Shown: positions 25,400 to 36,031, numbered from the stretch's first letter. The stretch is 64,000 nucleotides of DNA from Tropicimonas sp. IMCC34043 (GCF_003390845.1 NZ_QMEK01000001.1:1178001-1242000); one strand, 5' to 3'. The notes: a model not told the origin generated them from the sequence alone. Program-made: numbers and translations.

Positions 25400-26770
25400 T
25401 CAGAAGAAGTCGATCGAGACCTGCAGCAGCTGCTCGACCCTGGGGACGTCGTCGGACAGCGCAAAGATCAGAACGATGTCGCCGTCGTGCACGCGAGTCG
25501 AGCCAACCGGGCGCAACACCTCGTCGCCGCGCCGGATCGCCCCCAGCAGCGCACCTTCGGGAAACTCGATCTCGCGGATCAGGCGCCCCGAGATCGGCGA
25601 GGTCGACAACACCTGCGCCTCGATGATCTCGGCCTCGGCGTCGCCGATCGAATAGACCCCGCGCACCCGGCCGTGCCGGATGTGGCGCAGGATCGAACTG
25701 ACCGTGGTCGCCCGCGGGTTGATGTAGGCGTCGATGTCGAGCGGCGCCATCAGCGACACCAGCGTCGGATCGTTGACAAGCGCGATGGTCATCGCACAGC
25801 CCGAGGCCTTGGCCCGCACCGCCGCCAGCAGGTTCACCTTGTCGTCGTCGGTCACGCAGATCACAGCATCGGCGCGGTCGATGCTGGCCTCGGCCTGCAC
25901 ATCGCTGTCGAGCCCGTCGCCATGCAGCACGATGGTGCGTTCCAGCGCGTCGGCGGCGCGCTCGGCCTTGTCGCGGTTGCGCTCGATCATCCGGGCCCGG
26001 ACCTTGCCGGTCTCGAGCCGCTTGGCGACCGCAAGCCCGACGTTGCCTGCCCCGATGATCACGACACGCTCGGGCTTTTTCGTGGTCTTGCCATAGATCT
26101 CGAGCGTGCGGTCCACGTCCTCGGTGCGCGCGATGATATAGATCTGGTCGTCGGCAAACAGCTGGTCCTGCGGATCGGGCGCAAACAGCGTGCCCTCGCG
26201 GCGCACACCGACAACCACCGCCTGCAGGGTGGAAAACAGGTCGGTCAGCTGCCGCAGCGGCGTGTGCAGCACCGGGCAGTCGGCGTCCAGATGCAGCCCC
26301 AGAAGCTGCACCCTGCCGTCCAGGAAGCTTTCGGTGTCGAATGTCGTCGGCGCCGCAATCCGCCGCAGCGCCGCCTCGGCAACCTCGCGTTCGGGGCTGA
26401 TCACCACGTCGATCGGCATGTGATCGCGTTTGTAGAGGTCGCGGTAGATCGCCTCCAGATAGGACTGGGCGCGCAGCCGCGCGATCTTGCGGGTCACGCC
26501 GAATATCGAATGGGCCACCTGACAGGTGACCATGTTGACCTCGTCCGAATAGGTCGCGGCGATCACCATGTCGGCGTCCCGCGCCCCGGCCTGTTCAAGC
26601 ACGTCGGGATAGCTTGCGAACCCCGCGATGCCCTGCACGTCCAGCGCATCGGTCGCCCGCCGCACCAGATCGGGGTTGCTGTCGACGACGACCACGTCGT
26701 TCTGTTCGTTGGAAAGATGGCGAGCGATTTGCCAGCCGACCTGACCCGCGCCGCAAATGATAACCTTCAT
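25400..26770 (-). CDS. trkA: Trk system regulatory subunit TrkA
   Basis: Cytoplasmic NAD(H)-binding regulator that gates TrkH. The 456-residue product is a tandem of RCK units: RCK-N with CGAGQVGWQIA at about residues 6-16, RCK-C, a second RCK-N with IGAGNVGLAVA at about 238-248, and a terminal RCK-C ending VSIDFF. This is the standard duplicated TrkA. ATG 26770 gives the canonical MKVIICGAG start. It lies about 105 bases downstream of ntrX and directly upstream of trkH, an arrangement seen in other Rhodobacterales. Confidence 0.96.
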   Translation of the reverse strand: MKVIICGAGQVGWQIARHLSNEQNDVVVVDSNPDLVRRATDALDVQGIAGFASYPDVLEQAGARDADMVIAATYSDEVNMVTCQVAHSIFGVTRKIARLRAQSYLEAIYRDLYKRDHMPIDVVISPEREVAEAALRRIAAPTTFDTESFLDGRVQLLGLHLDADCPVLHTPLRQLTDLFSTLQAVVVGVRREGTLFAPDPQDQLFADDQIYIIARTEDVDRTLEIYGKTTKKPERVVIIGAGNVGLAVAKRLETGKVRARMIERNRDKAERAADALERTIVLHGDGLDSDVQAEASIDRADAVICVTDDDKVNLLAAVRAKASGCAMTIALVNDPTLVSLMAPLDIDAYINPRATTVSSILRHIRHGRVRGVYSIGDAEAEIIEAQVLSTSPISGRLIREIEFPEGALLGAIRRGDEVLRPVGSTRVHDGDIVLIFALSDDVPRVEQLLQVSIDFF

Positions 26771-26876
26771 GGTACCGGGCCCCGGATATTCTGGACAGAC
26801 CAAGCCATGGCAGAGCGCGGCGGGGGCGTCAACGGTGCCACCCGCGCCTGCGTCCGCCCGACCGCGGGACCTGCAC

Positions 26877-28301
26877 CTATTCGGCGGCCTCGGCGGCCTC
26901 GGCGGCCGGTTCCTCGAAATGCGCAACCCGCGTGCCCGCCTTCGAGGTCGTGACCACCCCGAGCGACTTCAGCTTGCGATGCAGGGCCGAGCGTTCCATG
27001 CCGACAAAATTCGCCGTCCGGCTGATATTGCCGCCAAAACGGTTGATCTGCGTCAGCAGGTATTCCCGCTCGAACAACTCGCGCGCCTCGCGCAGCGGCA
27101 GCGTCGCCAGCGCCCCTGACAGCACCACGCGGCCTTCCTCGCCCTCGGTCGTGTCGGCGCCCTCAAGCTCGCGCACCCCGATGGACCCCGTGCCTTCGCC
27201 AAGGATCAGAGCGCGTTCGATGACGTTTTTCAACTGGCGCACATTGCCCGGCAGATGCATGGTCTGCAGCAGTGCCACCGCATCCTCGCTGAGCTCCCGC
27301 AGCGGCAGGCCCTGGGTCGCGTTGAAGTTGCGGATGAAATACTTCGCCAGTTCGGGAATATCCTCGCGCCGTTCTTCCAGCCCCGGTACCCGGATCGGCA
27401 CCACGTTCAGCCGGTGGTACAGTTCCTGGCGGAAATTGCCGTCGGCGATCTCGTCCTCGAGGTGGCGGTTGGTCGACGACAGCACCCGGATATCGACCCG
27501 GATCTTGTCGCTGCCACCGACGCGCTGGAACTGCTGCTCGACCAGCACGCGCAGGATCTTCGACTGGGTGCCAAGCGGCATGTCCGCGATCTCGTCGAAA
27601 TAGAGAATGCCGCCGTTCGCCTCTTCCAGCAGCCCGGGCTCGATGCCGCGTTCGGGCGACTCGCGGCCAAACAGCACCTCTTCCATGCGGTCGGGCTCGA
27701 TCGATGCCGAATTGACGCTGATGAACGGCCCGCCGGCACGGTTCGACTGGGCATGGATATAGCGTGCCGCCACTTCCTTGCCCGCCCCCGCCGGCCCGGT
27801 CAGCATCACGCGCCCGTTCGACTTCGTGACCTTGTCGAGCTGCGATTTCAATGCCTTGAACGACGCACTTGATCCGATCATTTCGGCAATCGAGACATCC
27901 TTGCGCCGCAGCTCGGTATTTTCCCGGCGCAGCCGCGACGTCTCCATCGCCCGCCGGATCACGACCAGCAGTTGTTCGATATTGAACGGCTTTTCGATGA
28001 AGTCATAGGCGCCCTGCTTGATCGCGGCGACCGCGATCTCGATATTGCCATGGCCCGAGATGATGACGATGGGGATCTCGGGGCGGTCACGCTTGACCGC
28101 CTTCAGAATATCGATCCCGTCCATCTGGCTGTCCTTGAGCCAGATATCGAGGATCATCAGCGAGGGCGGCTCCTGCTCGATCGAGGCCATGCACTCGTCG
28201 GAGCTTGCCGCCAGCCGCACCGCATAGCCTTCATCGCGCAGGATGTCGCCGATCAGCTCGCGGATGTCGCGTTCGTCGTCGGTGATGAGAATGTCGCCCA
28301 T
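26877..28301 (-). CDS. ntrX: NtrX response regulator, GAFTGA motif missing
   Basis: DNA-binding partner of the NtrY kinase, controlling nitrogen and redox-linked genes. The 474-residue protein has a receiver domain with phosphoacceptor D52, an AAA+ domain with Walker A GPAGAGK at 169-175 and Walker B YFDEIAD at about 234-240, and a C-terminal Fis-type helix-turn-helix (NISRTANFVGMERSALHRKL). Where activators of sigma-54 carry GAFTGA (after the ELFG-like VLFG, residues 209-212) this protein reads RESPERGIEPG, so it should not remodel sigma-54 polymerase. An unusual EPAAEAAEAAE tail ends the protein. It follows ntrY with a 21-base gap. Confidence 0.95.
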   Translation of the reverse strand: MGDILITDDERDIRELIGDILRDEGYAVRLAASSDECMASIEQEPPSLMILDIWLKDSQMDGIDILKAVKRDRPEIPIVIISGHGNIEIAVAAIKQGAYDFIEKPFNIEQLLVVIRRAMETSRLRRENTELRRKDVSIAEMIGSSASFKALKSQLDKVTKSNGRVMLTGPAGAGKEVAARYIHAQSNRAGGPFISVNSASIEPDRMEEVLFGRESPERGIEPGLLEEANGGILYFDEIADMPLGTQSKILRVLVEQQFQRVGGSDKIRVDIRVLSSTNRHLEDEIADGNFRQELYHRLNVVPIRVPGLEERREDIPELAKYFIRNFNATQGLPLRELSEDAVALLQTMHLPGNVRQLKNVIERALILGEGTGSIGVRELEGADTTEGEEGRVVLSGALATLPLREARELFEREYLLTQINRFGGNISRTANFVGMERSALHRKLKSLGVVTTSKAGTRVAHFEEPAAEAAEAAE

Positions 28302-28322
28302 TGTCCTGTTTCTCCAGTGCTT

Positions 28323-30569
28323 TTATTCGGCCGCCCGGCCCAGCTCGACAGCCATGGGCAACCTTATTTCCGCCAGCGCACCGCGGTGCGCACTGCCTTC
28401 GAACCGCGGTGCGTCGATCAGATCGAGCGTCCCGCCATGTTCCTCAATGATCTTCTTGACGATCGGCAGGCCAAGGCCGGTGCCCTTGGCCCGCGTCGTG
28501 ACGTAAGGTTCGAACAGCCGCCCGCGATCTTCGGGCAGGCCGATGCCGTTGTCGGCAACCCGGATGACCGCCTGGTTGCCCTCGCGCCGAAGGCTGACAC
28601 GGACCTCCGGGGAAAAGCCGTCTGGCGCGCCCTTTTCCTTAAGGCTTTCAATGGCCTCTCCGGCATTCTTTATCAGGTTTGTCAACGCCTGACCGATCAT
28701 GGTCTGGTCCACCTGCACCGGGATCGGCGCCTCGGGGATCTCGTCGTGCAGCGCCTCGCCCAACTGCTGCCGCTGCAGCGTGACCGCATCGCGCACCAGC
28801 CGCGTCAGATCGGCGTCGCGGCGGTCGGGTTCGGGCATCCGGGCGAATTTCGAGAACTCGTCGACGATCCGGCGCAGATCGTCTGTCTGGCGCACGATCA
28901 CGCCGGTCATGTTGGTCAGCGCCTCGGTGTCCTCGGGGTCGAGCTTGCGGCCGAACTTGCGCTGGATCCGCTCGGCCGACAGCTGGATCGGGGTCAGCGG
29001 ATTCTTGATTTCGTGGGCGATGCGGCGGGCAACGTCGCCCCAGGCCGCCATCCGCTGTGCCGTCACCAGCTCGGTCACGTCGTCGAAGGCAACCACATAG
29101 CCTTCGAGATCGCCGGCGGCCGACCGCCGCTCGGCCAGCCGCACCAGCAGGTTCTCCTGCTTGCCGTCGCGGGTCAGCCGGATCTCCTCCTGGGTGACGC
29201 TGCGATCCTCGGCGCGCAGCCGCGTCAGCAGGCCGGCAAACTCCGGCACCGCCTTGGCCAGAGCTGCATGATGGTCGGCCGCGGCGGTGTCGAGGTGCAA
29301 CAGCCGCACCGCGGCCGGGTTCATGAAATCGACGCGCCCATGCGGATCGAGCCCGATCACGCCGGCGGTGATCGAGGTCAGCACGGTCTCGAACAGACGC
29401 CGCCGCTCCTCGACCTCGGAGTTGGTTTCGAGCAGCGTGTCGCGCTGTGCCTTCAACTGACGGGTCATCTTGTTGAACACCCGCCCCAGCGTCGCAATCT
29501 CGTCGTCGCCCCGCTCCTCGCGGACGCGCACCGCCAGATCGCCTTCGCCGACCTTGACAGCCGCACCCGCAAGCGCCCCGATCGGCCGCGACAGGCGTTC
29601 GGCCATCCACAGGCCCAGCCAGATCGCCGCCAGGATCAGGATCGTCGCAAAGCCGAGGTAGAGCAGCGAGAATTCGAACAGAATCCGGCCGCGGTCGCTT
29701 TCCAGCTGGTGATACAGGCGGATCGATTCCTGGGTGTCGTCCAGCAGCGAGAAGATGTCGCCATCGACCTCGCGACTGACATAGAGATAGCGGTCGGCAA
29801 AGGCCACGAGCTTGACCAGCGCGCGGAATTCGTTGGCCTCCCAATCCTCGATCAGCACCACCTCGCCGGTCTCGGCGCGGTCGATCTGATCCTGGGTCGG
29901 TCGTTCGTAGTCGAACAGATAGCTGCGCTCGCCCCGGGCGCGGATCTCGCCCTCGCCATCGATCACGAAGGCCTCGCGCAGCCCGCGCTGGACCTGCTGC
30001 TGCCCCTGGGTCAGGACCTGGCGCACCTCGCCCTCGGACAGCGCAAAGCGGGCCTGACGGGCAACGTCGAGATAGCGCGCCAGAACCGTCGCGTCCTGTT
30101 CCAGCCCGTCGGCATGTTCCTGTTCATAGGCCTCGGCCGCCGACAGGGAGGCGCCGACAACGTTGCGCACGCGGTCCGAAAACCAGCCCTCGAGCCCGAT
30201 GTTGATGGTCAGCCCGGCGAAGATCGCGACCATGACCGCAGGCCCCAGCGCGACCAGCGCGAAGGTCGCCGCCAGCCGCAGGTGCAGCTTCGATCCCGCC
30301 GACTTGCGCCGGCGCGCGGCAATCACGGCGATCACCCGGCTCATCACCAGGGTCGCAATGACCAGCACATAGACCAGATCCACGAGCAGGATCAGCCGGA
30401 GCGCGGGCGACCCCGCCCCCTGCCCCAGCGGCCCCATCAGCAGGAAGGTCGCCACGACGACCACGGGCCCCAGCAGCACCAGCGCCAGCGTCGCCGTTGT
30501 CTGCAGCCGTCGACCCCGGCGCAAACGCGCCAAGGTTTCCCAGTTCATACGCCTGAAAGCGCCTGCCAC
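28323..30569 (-). CDS. ntrY: Sensor histidine kinase NtrY
   Basis: Membrane sensor that phosphorylates NtrX. The 748-residue product has three N-terminal hydrophobic segments (about residues 25-45, 57-83 and 98-125), a periplasmic sensing domain (about 126-300), and a fourth membrane segment (301-323). A HAMP linker (325-375) and PAS domain (395-500) follow. The kinase core has H519 in [13 protein letters not shown], an N-box LINLIKNAGEA-type region (TNLIKNAGEA), GIGLP and GTGLGLPIV. GTG 30569 is taken as start because GAGG and AAGG precede it; ATG 30548 would remove seven residues. It is 115 bases from ntrC and 21 from ntrX. Confidence 0.94.
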   Translation of the reverse strand: MAGAFRRMNWETLARLRRGRRLQTTATLALVLLGPVVVVATFLLMGPLGQGAGSPALRLILLVDLVYVLVIATLVMSRVIAVIAARRRKSAGSKLHLRLAATFALVALGPAVMVAIFAGLTINIGLEGWFSDRVRNVVGASLSAAEAYEQEHADGLEQDATVLARYLDVARQARFALSEGEVRQVLTQGQQQVQRGLREAFVIDGEGEIRARGERSYLFDYERPTQDQIDRAETGEVVLIEDWEANEFRALVKLVAFADRYLYVSREVDGDIFSLLDDTQESIRLYHQLESDRGRILFEFSLLYLGFATILILAAIWLGLWMAERLSRPIGALAGAAVKVGEGDLAVRVREERGDDEIATLGRVFNKMTRQLKAQRDTLLETNSEVEERRRLFETVLTSITAGVIGLDPHGRVDFMNPAAVRLLHLDTAAADHHAALAKAVPEFAGLLTRLRAEDRSVTQEEIRLTRDGKQENLLVRLAERRSAAGDLEGYVVAFDDVTELVTAQRMAAWGDVARRIAHEIKNPLTPIQLSAERIQRKFGRKLDPEDTEALTNMTGVIVRQTDDLRRIVDEFSKFARMPEPDRRDADLTRLVRDAVTLQRQQLGEALHDEIPEAPIPVQVDQTMIGQALTNLIKNAGEAIESLKEKGAPDGFSPEVRVSLRREGNQAVIRVADNGIGLPEDRGRLFEPYVTTRAKGTGLGLPIVKKIIEEHGGTLDLIDAPRFEGSAHRGALAEIRLPMAVELGRAAE

Positions 30570-30684
30570 GCCTTGCCTCGCCTAAATCCGCCTTCCGGGC
30601 CTCGAAAGGTCCGTCAGCTCTACCGCCATTTTCCGTGGTCATTTTCCGAAAGCGTGCTTCCGGCGCCACGGCTCTGTTGCGGTT

Positions 30685-32061
30685 TTACATCAACTTGCGG
30701 CGGCGTGTCACGCGAATATCGAGGTCTGTGATCTTCTTGCGCAAGGTATTGCGGTTTATTCCCAGCAGATCGGCACATTTCGCCTGATTTCCGCCAGTCG
30801 CGTCTAGCGCGATCTCGATCAGCGGGATCTCAACTTCCTTGAGAATCCGCTGATACAGGCCCGGTGGCGGCAGCGTGCCGCCATGCAGGTCGAAATAGCG
30901 CCGCAGGTGCTTGCCGATCGAGGTCGACAGCTTTTCGCCCTCGCTGCCACCGACGAGCGGTTCGATCGCCGGCTGGTTGCCCAGCACCATCTCGACATCG
31001 CCGCGCCCGATCTCTTCCTCGGACGAGGTGATGACCAGCCGGCGGATGGTATTTTCAAGCTGGCGCACGTTGCCGGGCCAGGAATAGGCGCGGATCAACT
31101 CCATCGCCCCGGTCGAGACCCGTCGCGTGCCGGCACCGTCGCGTTCGGCCCGGGTCAGGAAATGTTCGGCCAGCAGCGGAATGTCGTCGACCCGTTCGCG
31201 CAGGGCGGGCACGTTCACCGTGACCCCACCGAGGCGATAGAACAGATCCTGCCGGAATTCGCCGGCCTCCATCCGTTGCATCAGGTTGCCCTGACAGGTC
31301 GCCATGATCCGCGGTGAGGTGTCAGACAACGCATCGAGCATCCGCACGATCCGGCCCTGGGTCTCGTGATCGAGATCGCCGACCTCGTCGAGCAGCACGG
31401 ATCCGCCGCGCGCCTTGGCCAGCACCGTCGAGGGACCGTCGGTCGCCGCCAGTTCCTCGGCGCCCGCAACCACGAACGGCAGGCTGCGGCGATCCGAGAA
31501 ATCGTGGATCGCCCGCGCGATCAGCGATTTGCCGGTGCCCGATTCGCCGGTGATCAGCACCGCAAGATCGGTGTTCATCACCCGCGCCACCAGCCGATAC
31601 AGCGCCTGCATCACCGGTGTCCGCCCGACCAGCGGCAGATCGTCGGTTTCAGAGCCGCTGCCCGGCTCGGCCTTTGGCCGCACCATCGTCGTGCGCCGCT
31701 TGGTTTCCAGCGCCTTCGAGGCGCGCTTCATCAGGTCGGGCAGATCGAAGGGCTTTGGCAGATAGTCATAGGCGTCGGCCTCGGCGGCCTGGATCGCGGT
31801 CATGATCGTGTTCTGCGCCGAGATCACGATCACCGGCAGGCCCGGCCGTTCCTGAAGGATCTTCGGCAGGGTTTCGAGCCCGTTGCCATCGGGCATGATG
31901 ACGTCCGAGATCACCAGGTCCCCCTTGCCCTCCTGCACCCAGCGCATCAGCGTCACCAGCGACGAGGTGGCGTGAACCTTGCATCCAGCCCGGGTCAGGG
32001 CCTGGGTCAGCACGGTGCGAATGGTGCGGTCGTCGTCGGCCACAAGTACGGTGCCGTCCAT
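30685..32061 (-). CDS. ntrC: Nitrogen regulator NtrC, sigma-70-type lacking GAFTGA
   Basis: Response regulator of nitrogen assimilation, phosphorylated by NtrB under nitrogen limitation. The 458-residue protein has a receiver domain with D53 ([11 protein letters not shown]), an AAA+ domain with Walker A GESGTGKS at 172-179 and Walker [11 protein letters not shown] at 221-230, and a C-terminal helix-turn-helix ([19 protein letters not shown]). Residues 198-219, which should contain ELFGHEKGAFTGA, read instead through [13 protein letters not shown], a clear deletion. Rhodobacter capsulatus NtrC has the same deletion and activates the housekeeping RNA polymerase; the same mechanism is inferred here. 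It begins two bases after ntrB. Confidence 0.96.
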   Translation of the reverse strand: MDGTVLVADDDRTIRTVLTQALTRAGCKVHATSSLVTLMRWVQEGKGDLVISDVIMPDGNGLETLPKILQERPGLPVIVISAQNTIMTAIQAAEADAYDYLPKPFDLPDLMKRASKALETKRRTTMVRPKAEPGSGSETDDLPLVGRTPVMQALYRLVARVMNTDLAVLITGESGTGKSLIARAIHDFSDRRSLPFVVAGAEELAATDGPSTVLAKARGGSVLLDEVGDLDHETQGRIVRMLDALSDTSPRIMATCQGNLMQRMEAGEFRQDLFYRLGGVTVNVPALRERVDDIPLLAEHFLTRAERDGAGTRRVSTGAMELIRAYSWPGNVRQLENTIRRLVITSSEEEIGRGDVEMVLGNQPAIEPLVGGSEGEKLSTSIGKHLRRYFDLHGGTLPPPGLYQRILKEVEIPLIEIALDATGGNQAKCADLLGINRNTLRKKITDLDIRVTRRRKLM

Positions 32062-32063
32062 CG

Positions 32064-33155
32064 TCAGATCTCCTCGATGTTCATCTGATCTTCCTCTTTC
32101 GGTGCCACCGGCAACGAGATCCGGAAAACAGTCCGGCCAGGTACTGATTCAACCGATATCCAGCCCTTGTGTTCGGCGATGATCTTGCTGACCAGTGCCA
32201 GGCCAAGCCCGGTGCCGTTCTCGCGCCCCGACACGAAGGGTTCGAAAATGTCTTCGGCAATCGCCGGCGGCAGGCCCGGGCCGTCGTCGATGATCTCGAC
32301 CTGCAACGGCACCTGGCTGGGCGGCTCGCCCATGCGCCGCACCCGCAGCGAGGGTTCGTAGAAGGTGCGCAGGGTGATCTTGCCGCCCTTGTCGCCGGCC
32401 GCCTGGGCGGCATTTTTCAGCAGGTTCTGGAAAACCTGAACCAACTGGTCGGCATCGGCATAGGTCACCGGCAACGACGGGTCGTATTCCTCGACCAGTT
32501 TCATGTGGGCGGCAAAGCCCAGCATCGAGGACTTGCGCGCCCGGTCGAGAACGTCATGCACGTTGACCGGCCGGCGATGCGGCGGCCGCAGGTTGCCGAA
32601 CTGTTCGACCTGATCGAGCAGCTTCACGATCCGCCGGGTCTCGGCCACGATCAGATCGGCAAGCTCCAGATCCTCCTTGGGGAGGTTCATCGACAGCAGT
32701 TGCGCCGCCCCCGTGATCCCCGCAAGCGGGTTCTTGATCTCATGGGCCAGCATCTCGGCCATGCCGATCGCCGATTTCGCTGCCTTGTCGGCCGACATCG
32801 ACCGCCCCAGCCGGCCTGCCAGGTCCCGTGGCGTGACCAGAAACAGCAATTGATCGGTCTCGCCGTTGACCGGTGCGATCTGGATCGCGCAGGTCACGGG
32901 CGCGCGGTCGTGCGATCCGACGTCGACGTCGTTGACGAAGATCGGCGAGCGGTTCTTGCGCACCCGCTCGAGCGTTTCCTTGATCGGCGCATCGATTTCG
33001 AGCTTGTCAAAGACCGGAACGCCTTCCAGCGACTTTATGGTCTTGTTGAAGAAGATCTCGGCCGCCGGATTGATTTCGGTGATCCGGTTCTGTCCATCGA
33101 GGATGAGAGCGGGGATCGGCAGGGAGGCCCAGATATTTCCGTTTCCGGCCATCAT
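32064..33155 (-). CDS. ntrB: Nitrogen sensor kinase NtrB
   Basis: Cytoplasmic kinase/phosphatase of NtrC, controlled by PII proteins. The 363-residue product has an N-terminal PAS domain (about residues 8-110), a dimerisation helix with phosphoacceptor H138 ([12 protein letters not shown]), an N-box ([16 protein letters not shown]), DDGPGLP and GTGLGLALV. No membrane segment is present. The ATG at 33155 overlaps the dusB TGA (ATGA), so dusB-ntrB-ntrC form one transcript as in R. capsulatus nifR3-ntrB-ntrC. No glnB is in this window. Confidence 0.96.
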   Translation of the reverse strand: MMAGNGNIWASLPIPALILDGQNRITEINPAAEIFFNKTIKSLEGVPVFDKLEIDAPIKETLERVRKNRSPIFVNDVDVGSHDRAPVTCAIQIAPVNGETDQLLFLVTPRDLAGRLGRSMSADKAAKSAIGMAEMLAHEIKNPLAGITGAAQLLSMNLPKEDLELADLIVAETRRIVKLLDQVEQFGNLRPPHRRPVNVHDVLDRARKSSMLGFAAHMKLVEEYDPSLPVTYADADQLVQVFQNLLKNAAQAAGDKGGKITLRTFYEPSLRVRRMGEPPSQVPLQVEIIDDGPGLPPAIAEDIFEPFVSGRENGTGLGLALVSKIIAEHKGWISVESVPGRTVFRISLPVAPKEEDQMNIEEI

Positions 33156-34171
33156 GCAGCCTCCGCTTCTACGTGGTCGAGCGAGCGCTCCGGGTCGGCA
33201 TCAAAGGCCGCGTCGATCAGCCGGGCAAGCTCGGCCGGATCGGTCTCGGTCAGCAGGCGCCGGCGCAGCCCGACAGGGTCGCCCGCGCCGTCGAGATACC
33301 AGCCGAGGTGCTTGCGCGCGACCTTCACGCCCAGATCCCTGCCATAGAATGACAGCATGGTCGCATGATGACGGCAGACGAGATCTGCGAGGGCACGGCC
33401 CTGCGGCACGACGGGGGCGGCAGCGCCGAACAGATCGGCCGCGATGCCGGCCAGCAGCCAGGGCGCACCGCAGGCGGCCCGCCCCACCATGACCCCGTCA
33501 GCGCCCGAGGCCGCAAGTGCGGCGCGCGCCGTCTCGGTGCCGGTGATGTCGCCATTGGCAATGACCGGAATGGTAACGGCCTCCCTGACCTCGGCAATCG
33601 CCGCCCAGTCGGCGCGCCCCTTGTAGAACTGCGCCCGCGTGCGGCCGTGAACGGTAATCATGCGGATCCCCGCGGCCTCGGCACGGCGGGCAAGCGTGGC
33701 TGCGTTGTGGCTGTCCGCGTCCCAGCCCAGCCGGCATTTCAGCGTCACAGGGATCGCGACCGCCTGCACCACCGCCTCGATCAGCCGCAGTGCATGGTCC
33801 GGATCGCGCATCAACGCCGCCCCGCAGGCCCCCGCGCCGCTGGCGCTGGTCACCTTCTTGGCCGGGCAGCCCATATTGATGTCGATCAGCGCGGCGCCGT
33901 TCGCCTCGACCATGCGCGCGGCCTCGGCCAGCCAGTGCGCCTCGCGCCCGGCCAGTTGAACCGCTGTTCGCGCCTCGCCGAGGCCCAATTCGGCCTTTTC
34001 CCGGACGCCGGGCTTGGCCTGAACCATTTCCTGGCTCGCCACCATCTCGGACACCACAAGCCCTGCCCCGTACTCCAGCACCAGCTGGCGGAACGGCAGA
34101 TCGGTGATCCCGGCGAGCGGGGCCAGCAGGACCGGCGGTGTGAGGGTCACGTTTGCAAAGCAAACCGTCAA
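33152..34171 (-). CDS. dusB: tRNA-dihydrouridine synthase DusB (NifR3), TTG start
   Basis: FMN-dependent enzyme reducing uridines in the tRNA D-loop. The 339-residue product is a TIM barrel with PPVLLAPLAGITDLPFR near the N terminus, DINMGCPAKKVT (catalytic cysteine position reads SASGAGACGAALM downstream), TVHGRTRAQFYKG and IANGDIT. The reading frame has no ATG before the conserved start; TTG 34171 is preceded by AAGGA with eight-base spacing, so it is the likely initiator. It heads the ntr operon as nifR3 does in Rhodobacter, and diverges from ispDF across 169 bases. Confidence 0.93.
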   Translation of the reverse strand: MTVCFANVTLTPPVLLAPLAGITDLPFRQLVLEYGAGLVVSEMVASQEMVQAKPGVREKAELGLGEARTAVQLAGREAHWLAEAARMVEANGAALIDINMGCPAKKVTSASGAGACGAALMRDPDHALRLIEAVVQAVAIPVTLKCRLGWDADSHNAATLARRAEAAGIRMITVHGRTRAQFYKGRADWAAIAEVREAVTIPVIANGDITGTETARAALAASGADGVMVGRAACGAPWLLAGIAADLFGAAAPVVPQGRALADLVCRHHATMLSFYGRDLGVKVARKHLGWYLDGAGDPVGLRRRLLTETDPAELARLIDAAFDADPERSLDHVEAEAA

Positions 34172-34340
34172 GTGATTAATCCTTGTGCATCCAGGCCGAT
34201 GTATCTTACTCGGGCACCACGTCCAAGGGCGGTGTTCGTTCTGGTCCGTCACGAAACCACGACTGCCCGATATTTGTGCGCTAGCGCTGCCTGTCATGCC
34301 CCCAGTTGCCCTCCCTTAAGTCACCCTGTAGACGAAAGCC

Positions 34341-35534
34341 ATGATACCGACCGCCCATCAGCCCAAGCCGCACCGCAGCATCGAAACGGTGGCCGCCGTG
34401 ATTGTCGCGGCCGGTCGCGGCACCCGTGTTGGTGGCGACATTCCAAAGCAATATCAGTTGCTTGATGGCATAGCGATCCTCCGGCGCACGGTCGATCTGT
34501 TCCGCGCCCACCCGCGGATTTCCCATGTTCTGGTGGTGATCGGTCCGCGCGACGCTGACTGTGCCGCTGCTGCCCTTCCCGCAGGCATCGCCCGCGTGCT
34601 GGGCGGTGACAGCCGGGCGGCTTCGGTCGCGGCGGGTCTTGCCGCCCTGCCAGAGGCCACGACGCATGTCCTGATCCACGACGCCGCCCGCCCGCTGGTG
34701 CCCGCGGCGGTCATCGACCGGGTTCTCGAGGCCCTCGAAACCACACCCGGCGCAGCCCCCGCCCTTGCCGTGACCGATGCGCTGTGGCGCGGCGCGACCG
34801 GCCTTGTCGCGGCGCCCGTCGGTCGCGACGGACTGTTCCGGGCCCAGACCCCGCAAGGTTTCGATCTTGCCGCAATCCGCGCCGCGCACGCCGCCCACCC
34901 GGGCGGTGCCGCCGACGATGTCGAGGTCGCACTTGCCGCAGGGCTTGAGGTTGCGATCGTCGAGGGCCACGAGGACAATATCAAGATCACCCTGCCCGGG
35001 GACTTCGCCCGGGCCGAGGCGATTCTGGCAGGCCGGCGCACGAAGGAGCGGCAGATGGATGTGAGGCTGGGCAACGGCTATGACGTGCACCGGTTCGGAC
35101 CGGGCGATCACGTGATGCTGTGCGGGGTCGCCGTGCCGCACGGCCGCGGGCTGCAGGGCCATTCGGACGCCGACGTCGGCATGCACGCGATTACCGACGC
35201 GATCTATGGCGCGCTGGCGATGGGCGACATCGGCCGCCATTTCCCCCCCAGCGATCCGCAGTGGAAGGGCGCGGCAAGCGACATCTTCCTGCGCCATGCG
35301 ACAGGGCTTGCCGCCGCCCAGGGATTTGCCATCGCCAACGTCGATTGCACGCTGGTCTGCGAACATCCCAAGATCGGCCCCCACGCCGACAGGATGCGCG
35401 CAGCGCTTGCTGCCATCATGGGGCTCGATCTGGCGCGGATCTCGGTCAAGGCGACCACTTCCGAAAGGCTCGGCTTCACCGGCCGCGAAGAGGGCATTGC
35501 GGCCATCGCGACCGCAACGCTGGTGGCACAATGA
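34341..35534 (+). CDS. ispDF: Bifunctional IspD/IspF (MEP pathway)
   Basis: Fusion carrying two steps of the non-mevalonate isoprenoid pathway: CTP transfer to methylerythritol phosphate (IspD, about residues 14-235) and cyclisation to MEcPP (IspF, about 239-397). IspD signatures are [18 protein letters not shown] and LIHDAARPL. IspF signatures are [10 protein letters not shown] with metal ligands D and [15 protein letters not shown], and [14 protein letters not shown]. The fused form is normal in alphaproteobacteria. ATG 34341 has a weak upstream AAAGCC. The stop overlaps the pgpA ATG (ATGA). Confidence 0.97.
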   Translation: MIPTAHQPKPHRSIETVAAVIVAAGRGTRVGGDIPKQYQLLDGIAILRRTVDLFRAHPRISHVLVVIGPRDADCAAAALPAGIARVLGGDSRAASVAAGLAALPEATTHVLIHDAARPLVPAAVIDRVLEALETTPGAAPALAVTDALWRGATGLVAAPVGRDGLFRAQTPQGFDLAAIRAAHAAHPGGAADDVEVALAAGLEVAIVEGHEDNIKITLPGDFARAEAILAGRRTKERQMDVRLGNGYDVHRFGPGDHVMLCGVAVPHGRGLQGHSDADVGMHAITDAIYGALAMGDIGRHFPPSDPQWKGAASDIFLRHATGLAAAQGFAIANVDCTLVCEHPKIGPHADRMRAALAAIMGLDLARISVKATTSERLGFTGREEGIAAIATATLVAQ

Positions 35535-36031
35535 CCCCGGCGCGGCTCGTCTCGACCTTTCTCGGCGCCGGGCTTCTGCGCCCCGGCCCCGGCACCTGGG
35601 GATCTGCCGCCGCCGTGCCGCTGGCATGGCTTTTGCACGTCGCTGGCGGCTTTCCGCTGCTGTTCGCGGCAACCTGTCTCGTCTTCGGTCTCGGCTGGTG
35701 GGCGACGGCGGTCCACACTGCGGATCTGGGCGTCTCCGACCCTTCGGAGATCGTGATCGACGAAGTGGCGGGCCAGTGGATCGCGCTTTGGCCGCTGTCG
35801 GCGGGGCTCTGGCATGCCGGCGTCGATCGCTGGATCTTCCCCTATCCCGGCTGGATCGGGGCGTTCCTACTGTTCCGGCTGTTCGACATCTGGAAGCCCT
35901 GGCCCGTCTCCTGGGCCGACAACAGGCACACGCCGCTCGGGGTCATGCTCGACGATGTGATCGCGGGGCTTATGGCGGCGGTCGTGGTCTCGGTCGCGGC
36001 CGCGATCTCGCATGGCCTGCTGATGCGCTGA
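35531..36031 (+). CDS. pgpA: Phosphatidylglycerophosphatase A
   Basis: Inner-membrane phosphatase making phosphatidylglycerol from its phosphate. The 166-residue product has the PgpA opening [23 protein letters not shown] (quoted in parts: [18 protein letters not shown]), the acidic catalytic segment [26 protein letters not shown], and a terminal [10 protein letters not shown] helix. Four hydrophobic segments are visible. Translationally coupled to ispDF by ATGA overlap and followed 11 bases later by the CinA-like gene; the three probably form one operon. Confidence 0.93.
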   Translation: MTPARLVSTFLGAGLLRPGPGTWGSAAAVPLAWLLHVAGGFPLLFAATCLVFGLGWWATAVHTADLGVSDPSEIVIDEVAGQWIALWPLSAGLWHAGVDRWIFPYPGWIGAFLLFRLFDIWKPWPVSWADNRHTPLGVMLDDVIAGLMAAVVVSVAAAISHGLLMR

